From positions 214,458-278,457 of the forward strand of contig CALYLW010000691.1 in NCBI GenBank assembly GCA_944989445.1: a DNA stretch of 64,000 nt. The letters are read 5' to 3'. The position numbers were made by a program, and so were the translations under genes. This stretch comes from Ampullaceana balthica. Its lineage: Eukaryota; Mollusca; Gastropoda; Lymnaeidae. Positions within the stretch are counted from its first letter, which is position 1. The number at the start of each line of letters is the position of its first letter. Of the stretch, positions 22,976-33,899 are shown piece by piece. The notes below the pieces were generated by a model. The model was given only the letters and a program-made list of their open reading frames with translations, had not been told where the DNA came from and made no database searches.

Positions 22976-23247
22976 AAATACTTTGTGTACATTTCGGCAA
23001 GTTTAATATGTCGTATTTATTAAACAAGGATAAGTTACTTGGGCTTTTGACCAAAAAAAAGTGGGCGCCTTAGGCGCCCTACAAGCCACAGTGAGCGCCG
23101 TAGGCACCCTACAACCCCTATTATAAAATACTCTGTGTACATTTCAGGAAGTTTAATATTAAGTATTTATCAAGCAATGATAAGTTAGTTGGGCTTTTGA
23201 AAAAAGTGGACGCCATTGGCGCCGCGGCGCCCCAGCGCAATCTAGTC
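22976..23247 (+). repeat. GGCGCC repeat pair, first
   Basis: Two units (about 22976-23090 and 23124-23231), each starting AAATACT(T/C)TGTGTACATTTC, containing CTTGGGCTTTTGA or GTTGGGCTTTTGA and ending in GTGGGCGCC..GGCGCC palindromes. The whole pair recurs at 23634-23887. Confidence 0.75.
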
Positions 23248-23537
23248 TTATGTAGATTTAACCTCAATTATGACTGAATCAGCCCTAATGCTAAGGGACA
23301 TCACTCTGCTTTTGAAAATATAGACGTAAAAATCATAATCATTTTGGTATCCAGAATAAAATTAATCAAACAACGTACTAACCTTTGACGTCAGCATTTA
23401 TGTTGTAATTAGTGCTGACTGACTCAAAGAGTTATTTTTTGGTGCAGTAACTCGGTGCGCTGCTTTCTAAAATGTTTAGCGTCACGGACAGGACAGACGG
23501 GACGTGCAGTTAAAAAATCGTGTGGTGATTAGCACTG

Positions 23538-23539
<2 letters not shown>

Positions 23540-23632
<93 letters not shown>
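23540..23632. repeat. (TA)n microsatellite
   Basis: TA run with a few ACA interruptions, lying between the two GGCGCC repeat pairs. Tyr/Ile repeat frames across it are artefacts. Confidence 0.95.
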
Positions 23633-23633
<1 letters not shown>

Positions 23634-23635
<2 letters not shown>

Positions 23636-23887
23636 AATACTTTGTGTACATTTCAGGAATATTTCGTATTTATCATACAAGGTTAAGTTACTTGGGCTTT
23701 TGACCAAAAAAAGTGGGCGCCCTAGGCGCCCTACAACCCCTATTATAAAATACTTTGTTTACATTTCAGGAAGTTTAATATTACGTATTTATCATACAAG
23801 GACCAGTTAGTTGGGCTTTTGAAAAAGGTGGGCGCCCTAAAAAAAGTGGGCGCCGCAGGCGCTACGACGCCGCAGCACAACCTAGTA
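23634..23887 (+). repeat. GGCGCC repeat pair, second
   Basis: Units at about 23634-23740 and 23746-23870 match those at 22976-23231, and both pairs end in a CAA(T/C)CTAGT sequence. This indicates duplication of a pre-existing pair. Confidence 0.75.
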
Positions 23888-24571
23888 TTTAAGATTGATC
23901 CATTCGCTTTACAAACGTTTGTGAAACGAATATATACATTTTTTTGAAAAAAAAATATATTTTGGTATCCTGGAAAGAAAGAAGGGGACATATCCAATTC
24001 CTATTGATGTAAAAATTCAAATTCGTTATCAGGTTCATGTTAACTTAAGTTAAGTCTAGATATATCCATCGATCCAGTAGCCAATGATTATACTGTAATA
24101 ATTTTGCCTGTTTGTTGTTGCCTTAACATGAAATTATTTAGAGATTCTATGTAAATGTAATATACGGTACTTTTTAGGAAGAACATAATATAATATTTTT
24201 TTCATCATTTAATGACCTTTAAGTAATTAAAATATCACTAGTCATTAGTGAGACATGCCCTCAAGATTAAGTCAAGTCTTGTTGTTATGTCTCTAGTCTT
24301 AATATAAATTTAATTAAGGCATTCAATTTGTTCTAGATTATTTTTTTAAAAAGTTAACATAATTCTAATACTTATGAATCTATTTGCAGAAAGTACTGAA
24401 AGCAAATTTTAATTTTAAATTAATTTTAAATTCAATGGGCACAATTTAAATTTTGGGTCACAAACTACAGATATTTTAAATAATTCATTTCATAAGAAAA
24501 AAAAATGATATGATAATAAATATTGATATTTTTTACATATTTTTTGCGTGGGTGTGGGGACAAACAATAAG

Positions 24572-24790
24572 TAGGGCTGTTAACGATTAATTTAAATTTA
24601 ATCGTTAACTTTTGAAAAATTAGCGATTAATTAATCGTTTATTTCGATTAAAGCGACAAATTAAAATTGTTGATGCCATAACTAACACTTATAAAACATG
24701 TTTGTTGAAAATCTAATTATCACTGGAATGTCTCGTTTATATGTAATCTTTTAACCAACTACGCAAAAAGACAAGGAAAGATTAAATAAC
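24572..24790 (+). mobile_element. Truncated TAGGGCTGTTAA hAT MITE at the duplication junction
   Basis: Starts TAGGGCTGTTAACGATTAA and carries the family interior up to CCAACTACGCAAAAA, then breaks off into other sequence (AAGGAAAGATTAAATAA, which recurs after copy 2 near 34200). It lies between the end of duplication copy 1 and the start of copy 2. Confidence 0.6.
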
Positions 24791-24835
24791 TTTTTTTTAA
24801 ACCTATGAATATTTAACACACCCCTAGCACCATTA

Positions 24836-25965
24836 GTGCCCGTCAGTCAATTTGGCAATTCCGATGGTATATGTGCGATACTAATAAAGGATGGCATGAA
24901 TCAAGAGTATTTATTTTCTACTTCATTACAAACAAATACAACTAGTTCTGAAATATTCAAGGAAATTCAAGATTACATTGCTGGCAAATGTCACTGTTGG
25001 TGTATGTACGCATGGCGCTGCTCCCATGACTGGGCGGCGTTCTGGAGTTGCAAACAAGATAAAGAAATTAGCACCAGAGTGCAATTTAACCCACTTTTTA
25101 TCCATCGTTAAAGTTAAGACATCGAGCAAATGTCAACAGAACTAAACAACGTGCTTAGCGAATTTGTAAAAATTGTGAACCATGTCAATGTTAATGCTTT
25201 AAGTTCAAGTTTATTTGCTGAATTATGTGACGAAATTGGTGAGAAACACAAAAACCTCTTACTGCATGATGATGCGCATTTGTTGTCTTGAGGCAAAGAG
25301 TTTTTTAATTATGAAGATAGCTCAACCAGTTTATTCAGGAGAAAAAGAAGATTGGTGTCAACTATTTAGAAATGCGAATTGAACAGCAAAGTTGGCTTAC
25401 CTGTCTGAAATCTTTGCCATTTTAATGAGCTCAATATCTCCATGCAATGAAGGATGACTTCATTATTTACAATGGCATATAAGATGTATGGTCAGAAACG
25501 CAAGCTAGAAGCATGGAAGAGTCGAGTGTCAGCAGATTATTTCGATATCTTTCACAAAATAGCACTATCGATAGTGCAGAGGAAGAGCGTGTTGTGTCTT
25601 CTCTATAGAAAGTCATCATTGGACACTTGACAAAATTATTGACAGTTTTGAGTTCTACATTCCAACAGAAACTGACACAAGGAAAAGTGAATACGCAATC
25701 CTTTTATTGCTTAGAAGGTTGACTTGTCTGTAGCTTTGGAAGATAAATTGCTGGAGTTAGCTGCGGATGAAGGTTTAAAAATAAATTTTGGAACTATGAC
25801 CTCTCTTGCATTCTTTTGGATTCATGTGAGTGCAGAATATTCTGAACTTGACGATATTGCTCTCAAGTATCTTCTTAAATTTCCTTCATCTTACCTATGT
25901 GAGACTGTTTTTTCTACAATGAGTATTGTTAAGACAAAGTAAAGGAACAATACGAAAACGTTTGA
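24836..25965 (+). pseudogene. ZBED5/GTF2IRD2-like hAT transposase relic, copy 2
   Basis: Same protein as at 9119-10833: QFGNSDGICAILIKDGMNQE, SEIFKEIQDYIAGK, the catalytic-region relic GVCTHGAAPMTGRRSGVANK (His where Asp is expected), KIVNHVNVNALSSSLFAELC in a shifted frame, and the dimerisation region MTSLAFFWIHVSAEYSELDD ending YLCETVFSTMSIVKTK then TAA. The C-terminal exon and 3' terminus seen in copy 1 are deleted down to CGAAAACGTTTGAGAA. Inactive. Confidence 0.75.
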
Positions 25966-26113
25966 GAAAAATTGCCGTACAGTACCTGGCATACGCAAAT
26001 CATAGAACGCTAAGGGGTAGAAACTGTAACGATATAAGTAAGGCTTTCAGGAAACTTAAAAATGTCCCCACAAAATTTGGACTTGGTATAAAAGATCTCA
26101 AGACAACACCTTA
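25966..26113 (+). pseudogene. Open coding-like segment 3' of the hAT relic, unknown family
   Basis: A frame open from before 25966 to the TAA at 26112-26114 reads IAVQYLAYANHRTLRGRNCN then DISKAFRKLKNVPTKFGLGI and KDLKTTP. Copy 1 shows the hAT terminus just before the homologous point (10833), so the segment seems to be older host sequence joined to the hAT by insertion and deletion. I do not recognise it. It could be an exon of the gene once spanning the duplicated unit, or part of another transposon. Confidence 0.35.
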
Positions 26114-26517
26114 AAAATGCAAAAAATCAATATGTGATCAATTGCTTCCTGGTTACATGCAAATAAACAAACGTAATAGGCATTCCTATAAATTCAGATT
26201 GAATTTCCAAAATACAACTCATGTACATAATCAATAATTTAATGCTAAATATAAATGTGAGTAAAACAAGTAACTATATCTAAGAAATGTATAATAAAAT
26301 TATTAAATCGTTATGGATTGTCAATCAACAGTTTACAGAATGGTTCTATATATAAAAGTTGTTTTTTAGAGGCTTTAAAAAAGTATGTGAAGAACTATAT
26401 TTGTTTAATGTACTTATGCCTATTGAGCTTTTTCGTACCATCAATTTAAAAAAATTACATTTAAAGCTAAATTTAAAGCTAATATTCAAGTCCATACTTT
26501 TTCTATGCTCCGTGAAT

Positions 26518-26582
26518 GGACCCGTGACTCTTTTGCGTCTCGGTTCGGCAGTCCGGCAAGCTAGCGCTAGACCACCGCGCAC
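26518..26582 (-). repeat. tRNA-derived SINE head fragment
   Basis: Minus strand GCGGTGGTCTAGCGCTAGC and the inverse of CCCGTGACTCTTTTGCGTCT match the tRNA-like head of the SINE at 53156-53372. No body is present. Confidence 0.55.
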
Positions 26583-26996
26583 AATTTTTGTTTTAAAAAT
26601 ATTATTGCCTTTTTTTCAACGAAATCATATTTAATAGTGTTATTATCTTAGTTGCTTTTATAAACTGGAAATGTTGACGACCTCATTGTGTTGCCAGTTC
26701 AATTTAAATAAACGGAAAATATTTGATTATATTTTTTAAAAATTATATTAATTTTATCTTATGGTCTTGCTAAGACAGTTCTAAGCTCTGGGTTCTGTGA
26801 TAATTTTCTTTGTCAAACGAAGATTTTTATAAATAATTGATTTTTTTTTGACTAGCCAACTAAATATAAACTTTACCATTCCAAAAATAAGGCCTCAGAA
26901 TTCTGATATGAATTCTTACCAATTGTTATGTGCATTCATTATTTCTCCATTTGTGTTATCTTATTTTTATTTTTATTTTTTCATTTTTATAAATAG

Positions 26997-27035
26997 AAAT
27001 TTAAAGAATGGCAGAAAAATGTCATCCGAGACATG
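26997..27035 (+). other. Candidate 39-nt exon, paralogue of 14264-14302
   Basis: Acceptor ATAAATAG, 39 nt reading KFKEWQKNVIRDM, donor GTAAAC. Conserved position, length and signals in the duplicate. Function unknown. Confidence 0.3.
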
Positions 27036-28799
27036 GTAAACTACGACCCATAGATGAAAAGTAAATAATAAAAAAATAATATTTCAGTAAAAATGAAGTG
27101 GATGCCAAGTACATTGTCGATTCTCTTTTAGAAAAAAAAATGTTATAGACTATGGCGACAAAGAGGAAGTTCTATCTGCAACAACGCACGCGGGTAGGAC
27201 ATAAATTTTAGTAAATAAAATATTACAGTCAACCTGGTGACCTTTACGAAATATTTCTGCAAACACTAAATTTAGACGGATTTAAACGCGTTGCCACAAA
27301 GTTGAGAGATCATCATTACTCTAATAAGGCTTAAATTAATTCATCCAATTAACCTTTTGCTATAAATAAAATTATGGTAAATGATTAAATGAAATCCAAA
27401 TTTAACTAAAACATTAATTTTAAACATCAATTAATCAATTTTTGTGGCTATGTTGTGAAATGTATGATCTATAAATTATTTAGAAATTTTAATGAACGAT
27501 CGGCCTTGTAATATCATGGTTCATTGCATTCATTATTTGAACAATCACTATCTCAAGTGATTTATAATAGTCTAACAAACACAGCGACAAAAAAAAATAT
27601 TAATATTTAAAACAGGTTGGGTTTAAAAAAAATTGTTTATTTTAAATCTCAAAACAAATCAAAGTAAGATCCTTACATATTTTTCTCCTTTTTGGCAAGT
27701 GAGTTATTTAATTATATTTCAGTGAATTGAAACTAATTAATAATTTAAATGTTTCTTGGGAATAAATAACTTCTCAGTAATCAATCAGGTCGTGTATATT
27801 TGTTTGTGTAGATATGTGTTTACTTATCTTTTGCTAATTATTTTAGAAATGTGTGTATATTTATATTTTTTCATTATTTCACTTGCACGCTTTTATTTCG
27901 CTTTCACATTCTGTTTGTACTAGTGTATCACCCGTCAAAAATGACAGACGTTTTCTAAATAAACACACATCAGATTAAAAATTAACGTAATACAGAACTT
28001 TCCTTTATTTTATTTATTTTTATTTTATTCATTTCTTTCCCTTTTGAACTATTTTATGCGGCCGTTCGAAAAGAGTTGTGTGCAGTAATTTGGTGCACTG
28101 CTTTCTAAATCGATCGCAGCGCCACCTACTTACATCCATACATAAATACATACAACTGGAATTATGTATTCTGATGTATGTTAGTAGCGTCAGATCTTGC
28201 AGCATCATTTTGACGCACTTTGCGTTGTTTGAATCAGCAGACAGTTGTAGTCAATGACAATACAATATTCAAAATATTCATTTAATTTGTAGAGTCAACT
28301 GTCAAGTTTTTTGCTCTTATGTGTAAATTATGTGTGGCTTTTAGTTTAAAATCTTGCAACGTCATTTTGACGCACTTTTGCATAACTAGATTGAGCTAAA
28401 TTCTGCAGACTCCTTCATCTCAGGTGACAATATAATTATTAAAAAATGTCATTTAACTTGCACACTTTACTCAAATAATTTATTTTGTCTTTTTCAGTGC
28501 ATTTTATAATATTTTTTAAAAAAACAACTTTATCCCCATGCTAAAATGATTTATTCAGATTTTTTAAATTGATTGACTTCATTCGATTACATAACATTAT
28601 TTTTTAAAAAAGATTTTAGTCTAAACTGTGTGTGTCATAATATTAAGTGGACTTCGTTGGAAAAGGATACCATTTTTTTTTAATTTGGAGAATGTAATAA
28701 AAAAAATTATTTAAGATCATCCTTAAAAAGTAACATGTAAAGTTCAGTTTTATAAAATTAACCTAAAAACCATTTTCGTTATAAGTACTCCTACATTAC

Positions 28800-29605
28800 T
28801 TAACCCTAGAACTGTCCAATCAATTTTTCTGTAGTGTCCTGCCATTTTAGCTTTTTTTCATAGGCTTATTGAAAATGACAAAATCCCATACTAAATGAAC
28901 TCAAAGACCCTAACATGTATACATTTTCTGAAATTACATTGGATGAGGTTTCATATGGTATATAAATAATTTGTTTTTATATTATGTATGTTGACATTGA
29001 CCTTGACCTTCACAGAGTGAGTAAAATTTTACTACTCATCTTCTGCATTCAAACCACCCTCACACTCTATAACTTGTTCAAACTGTCATAAAACCAAGAT
29101 TTTCAGATACTAGAAGCAATACTCTTTCAGAAAATGTATAGTTATATGTCATTTGTTTGACAAATGTAATTTTGGTGAATTTTTTTCTTTCATAACCTTC
29201 AAATTTCGGTCACTCAGGGAAATTATATCACATTGATCATTTAACTGACTTAACAAATTCCTTTTCTATTAATTCAAACAATGTTTTATTACAATAATAT
29301 TTGTGAAAACAAAGACAACAAACATGAATGTCTTTGATTATTTTTCTTTTCCGACTAAGACCCTGGTCGGTCTGATGAATGAAATGAGGCTCGCAAAGCT
29401 CGTGGCGCCCAACGCCAACTTTGCAACCAGGACACCAGCCCTTTCAAGTTTTTTTTGTCTTTTCTTCTGTCACTACAAACAAAGCAGTCCTTCTTGCTTT
29501 CAATAACAGCAGCTGATGCACAGAGGTATCTGTGTATAGCAAGACACATTGAATCCCAGGGTGTTGAACCTTTATGTCAGAATTTGCTTTCACTTTCACC
29601 GACAT
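28800..29605 (-). mobile_element. piggyBac fragment in duplication copy 2
   Basis: TTAA followed by CCCTAGAACTGTCC at 28800 is a piggyBac-type terminus with its TTAA target. On the minus strand about 29600-29340 translates, over one stop, to fragments with KGWCPGCKVGVGRHELCEPH, the cysteine/histidine-rich C-terminal domain of piggyBac transposases. Copy 1 lacks the insertion (15910 region). The other end is missing. Confidence 0.55.
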
Positions 29606-30548
29606 TCTACAGAATATATTTTTATTAAATTTTAATATATTAATTAATTTTGAAAATTCTGACATGTTTTATTCCTTACTCTCTTCAAGTTTGTTTTTTT
29701 AATTAAAGTAACAATATTTTTTTTTAAATCTTGTTCGTCTTATAATATTTAAAAAAAACTTTTTTATGAATTTACGTATAATTTATATGCATTACTCTTT
29801 AATCTACAAGGTCTATAAAGTTTGACTAATCGTTGTCGAGTAGAGAAATACAGTGCACACGTTTTATATAATTAAACATTGAATGCAACACAGGTCGTGA
29901 AGACTATAGTTTGTAGAGTTTATTTAGTTGTTGATAATTTAGGTTATCAGGCAGACACATCAATGTACATTCCTTATTGTATCAGCATATTACCCTACTG
30001 CTCACTAGGATGAACTGCTTTCGTCTCTATCTGTCCTTTCTGTCTGTCTCTTTGGGCCCAACTAATGTTCCACTTACAAGGGACCCACGTTGATACATTC
30101 TTCACTACCTATCCGACTATGACCATAAACAAGTCCTGCCACCTCCAATTTTCTGACTCTTCTTCTCGCCATCACTTGTCCATTTACTGGGTGTCCATAG
30201 AAGTGCATGTATCCATTATCAGTACTTTGTCAAGTTATTCCACTTTTCAAATGTCCACTCAGTTCCGATTTCAATACATTACTAGTGTCCCGTGTCCTAT
30301 GTTAAGCCTATATAGACACTTATCTCGTTTGAATTTCAATACTCATTATAAAACTGTATCAGAGCGATTACATGAAAATTTTAGATTGAAATTGTTGGTT
30401 GACACAAGTATGGAAAATGTAAGTACTTTGTTCCACCCATTTCGATAAATCATCCTAATATCATTGCTCTAATACATTGCTTACTTTTTATCTTTTAACA
30501 CCCGCTACAGTTACAGTAAAATATCAGAAACTGTAGCATGTGAAGTCA

Positions 30549-31557
30549 CACGTCCCGAAATACGTTTGTCTTTTACTGACACGCAGTAACGAAACGCAGT
30601 CCTGAATATGTACAGAAAGTGGCTGCCCTTGAGACAAATTGAAGGGCTAGCGGGAACCCTAGTGAAAGTGTTCACGGATGGATCTGCCAACTTCAGAGAA
30701 GGGACTGCAGGATATGGTGCGCTTATCCAATATCCAATAGGCGGACCAACAAAAGAGGAAATTTCGGGACCCTGTGGGACTATGGCATCAAATTACAATG
30801 CGGAGCTTGAGGCTATACACAGGGCCCTGGAAAGTGTGCATCAAACACTGCAGGGGTCGGATCTAGTAGGTTTTGGCACGGTATTGTTTAGTGACTCGAT
30901 ATCAGCTTTCGACGTCCTGCAAAGCGAGAAACGTAGCATCCAATTGGTTTACGCCATGGACCTTAGATGACGTGGGTAAGCTCGAAAAACTTGGGGGTAA
31001 GGTTGCAGTGCAGTGGTTCCCAAGCCACGTGAATGTTGACGGCAATGAAAAAAGCAGACACCCTGGCAAAAGCAGGATCGGCCCAGCTCCAACCAAACGT
31101 AACAGTCACTTGTCTCGGGGCAAAGACTTGACTTGAGGACTACTTTAGGAACAATTGGTACCAGGAGTGGGCTGACAATACGACTGCCAGGGGGGTTATC
31201 GCTAACATGCCTAGGCCAAGTCGATCAGACCAGTGTTGTAATTTTAGTCGCAAACACCAGAGTTTAGTGCCTCAAATGTGAACAGAGCATTGCCGAACAA
31301 ACTCATACTTCAACAGGCTAGACCACAACAGGGACTCAAACTGCCGTCATTGCAGCCTAGCCTCTGAGACAGTCTTACACCTGTTGACGTCGTGTCCCGC
31401 ACTAGACATAGCCGGGGAGGATAGAGGGGCAAAAGAGTCCCATGTTAAGACAATGTTGTATGGCACTGCCAAACAGATGGAGCGGGTTGCCCAGGTATTA
31501 ACCAAGGCCTTAAGAGACCAGTCTCAGGCCTTCAGAATGTGTTTAGTTTAGATGTTG
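30549..31557 (+). pseudogene. 5'-truncated LINE fragment with RNase H domain
   Basis: Plus-strand frame from 30608 reads VKVFTDGSANFREGTAGYGA, SNYNAELEAIHRALE and VLFSDSISAFDVLQ, holding the RNase H Asp, Glu and Asp. The last part, VQWFPSHVNVDGNEK, is in another frame after a stop at 30968. A Cys/His stretch (around 31340-31410, CRHCSLASETVLHLL-like with stops) follows, as in I/Nimb/R1-type LINEs. Copy 1 has uninterrupted sequence at 16866-16868, so this is an insertion into copy 2. Inactive. Confidence 0.65.
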
Positions 31558-32006
31558 AACTCATCTTCATCTATTTAGGCATTTAACAAAACTTGTATTG
31601 TTATATTCAGCGTATGGTCCATGGCCTGCAGTTGAGCATTGTGCGTAAATAAAAGGCTGCAGGAACCAAATCATTGTTTAGTAAATGTAAAAAAAATAAT
31701 AAAAGGCCAATTGAAACCCACTGCTGCAACAACTACCGACTTACTGAACTACACTGAGTCGCAATCAAGGAGACTACACCAAGATGTTCAAACTCAATGA
31801 CAATATAGTCTGTGATATTGAAAGATCTTCTATAAGCCAAAGAGGTAATAATAACTATATATTTATGTCCCAGGAAAATAACAATTACTAAAGTTTTAAG
31901 ATCTTAAGATATTGTTTGCGAAAAAAATCGTCATAGTATGACACTTGTATACCAGGCTGTCAAAAGTATGTGCCGTGTAGTTGTATATTACCAGTGTTAT
32001 TATCAG

Positions 32007-32098
32007 TGACAAACATATTGTGTTAAATGACAATGACCCCGGCTACATGCCCAGAGTCAAGACAGTTTCTATTGTTGACTTCAAGAAACCTGTGTCTG
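32007..32098 (+). other. Candidate host exon, unknown protein
   Basis: An acceptor TGTTATTATCAG precedes 92 nt that reads DKHIVLNDNDPGYMPRVKTV then SIVDFKKPVS and ends at donor G|GTAAGA. Composition is more coding-like than the flanks. The homologous part of copy 1 was lost around the MITE at 17480. Downstream 32250-32440 has coding-like fragments (NDDYDITNETIKEPGA, SDSEGDECFTYELHHHKKF) broken by stops, so this may be a pseudogene. Confidence 0.3.
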
Positions 32099-33899
32099 GT
32101 AAGAACAGTGTTCAAATGTTATGCATTGCAACAATATTTTAACCATATTTTTTTTTAATGAAGTGCTTGCTAAACAATTAAAAATATCAAAATCGGCCAT
32201 GCATTGCACAACAAATACCAGTTACTCTGAATGATGAATCAGTTACATACCAATGATGATTATGACATAACTAATGAAACGATTAAAGAGCCTGGTGCAT
32301 AGTCTATTAAACTTAAAGAATCTTAATCTGATTCAGAAGGTGATGAATGCTTTACTTATGAACTACACCACCATAAAAAGTTCCTGACTCCATTAATCTA
32401 TTACAATTTAAATTGTGAGAAGCTTACTTTCCGAAATAGGAATTAATGGCCAGTAATATTCTCTGCGTACCACCTACCAGAGTTTCCTGAGAACATATAG
32501 CTCTGCTGGGTACATAGTCAATAAGAAACGTTCATCCCTTGAATCAAGTATTGTTAATATATTAACCAAATAGAAAATGTGGTTATTTGAAGACGTTTAA
32601 ACTAGGAAAAACCCAGTGCTTTTCTGGTACATAAATCACATCTGTTCATTTCTGAAACTAAAGACGCGTTTTGATTTTATCCAGATTAAATGTGATTAAC
32701 ATAATTAAATTTATCGTTACCATTCCTAAAATATATATAATTCCTATATTGTTCAAAAAAATTAACTTAGTGGATTTATAATTTATTTTTAGGGGTTAGG
32801 TTTAGGAATTTCTTCAAATAATCATTATTAATTATTATAATTATAATGCATTGCCTCTATTTCTAAAAGTGAACATCTTGGCAACAAAAAAATACATAAA
32901 TAAATAAATTTAAATATAAATCATAATATCATATAATGTGTTATCCACGCAATGTGAAAACCTTTTAGATCGTTAGTCTACATTTTTTTCTTTCTTTGTG
33001 GATTAGTTTGTGTACACGAGGGAGTTGGCCATGCCCATTTGGACCATATTATTATGGTCATTGTCAATTTAAAATGATGTATTTTAAAGCTTAAACAAAT
33101 TATTGTAAAAATACGAATACATGTACTTGTATACCTATAAAAATAATTCAAAAAGACACTAATAGCTCTTGAATATCACACTAACTAAAATAGTTTTAAA
33201 CAACAACCAATAATGATTTGACTGGAGCATTAGACATTATATATTATTGTTATAGTTATAGCTTATAGTATAGTGGCATTCGCAATTTAAGTTTAACATA
33301 TTATAACTTCTGTTAACTTTTAGCAAAAACTATCATTACCATAAGTCATAACAATTAAACATTATTATTTTAAAAAAAATAATTTTCAAATGACATCAAA
33401 AACACAATTTTTAATTGTTTGCTTGTTTGTGGTTGTCTTAACATAAAATGAATGGTGATTATATGTAAAATACAGAACATTTTTAAGAAAACCAGAATAA
33501 AACATTTATTTCATCATTTGCTGACCTTTAAATAATTCAAAGATCCCTTGTGAGACTTGCCTTCAAGTTTAAGTCAAACCTTGTTGTTATGTTTCAATTC
33601 TTAATTTAAAACTTATTAATAAGCGCATTCAATTTGTAATAGATTTATAAAATTATTTTTCAACATAATTCTAACACTTATGGATGTATTTGCAGAAAGC
33701 ACTGAAATGTCTGAAAGCAAATTTTTACAATTTTTTTTTATTTTTAACCATTTAAATTTTGGGGCACAAATTCAAAATATCTTAATAATTTATTTAATGA
33801 GAAAAAAAATGATATGATAATTGTGGTTTTTTTCTCTTTTGTTTTTCCCCATTATTCTTATTCTTATTTTTTTTTGGCGTGGGTGATGGGGATACATTT

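Larger units (their letters stand above)
9119..24571 (+). repeat. Tandem segmental duplication, copy 1
   Basis: Long collinear matches to copy 2 (24836-33897), same orientation: 9119-10260 with 24836-25950, 10845-11035 with 25972-26180, 13466-15480 with 26181-28440, 15780-16870 with 28610-30548, 17040-17475 with 31570-31890, 18805-18915 with 32145-32255, and 24065-24565 with 33405-33890. Gaps are insertions or deletions private to one copy. Private to copy 1 are the hAT 3' end, the CARD gene with its transposons (11036-13465), the nested MITEs at 17480-18803 and the 18920-24060 block. The two copies look similar but clearly diverged by eye. Confidence 0.8.
24836..33897 (+). repeat. Tandem segmental duplication, copy 2
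   Basis: Direct, adjacent and collinear with copy 1. It lacks the CARD-gene block: AATAGGC at 26180 joins directly to ATTCCTATAAATTCAG, while copy 1 has 2.4 kb between the equivalent points. Private insertions are the SINE head at 26518, about 27918-28180 (function unknown), the piggyBac fragment at 28800 and the LINE fragment at 30549. Sequence from 32260 to 33400 has no obvious match in copy 1. Confidence 0.8.

Noticed and set aside
23504..23707. Tyr/Ile repeat proteins on both strands
   Set aside because: Translation of a TA microsatellite.
29303..29506. Plus-strand 67-residue frame
   Set aside because: Antisense of the piggyBac C-terminal relic.
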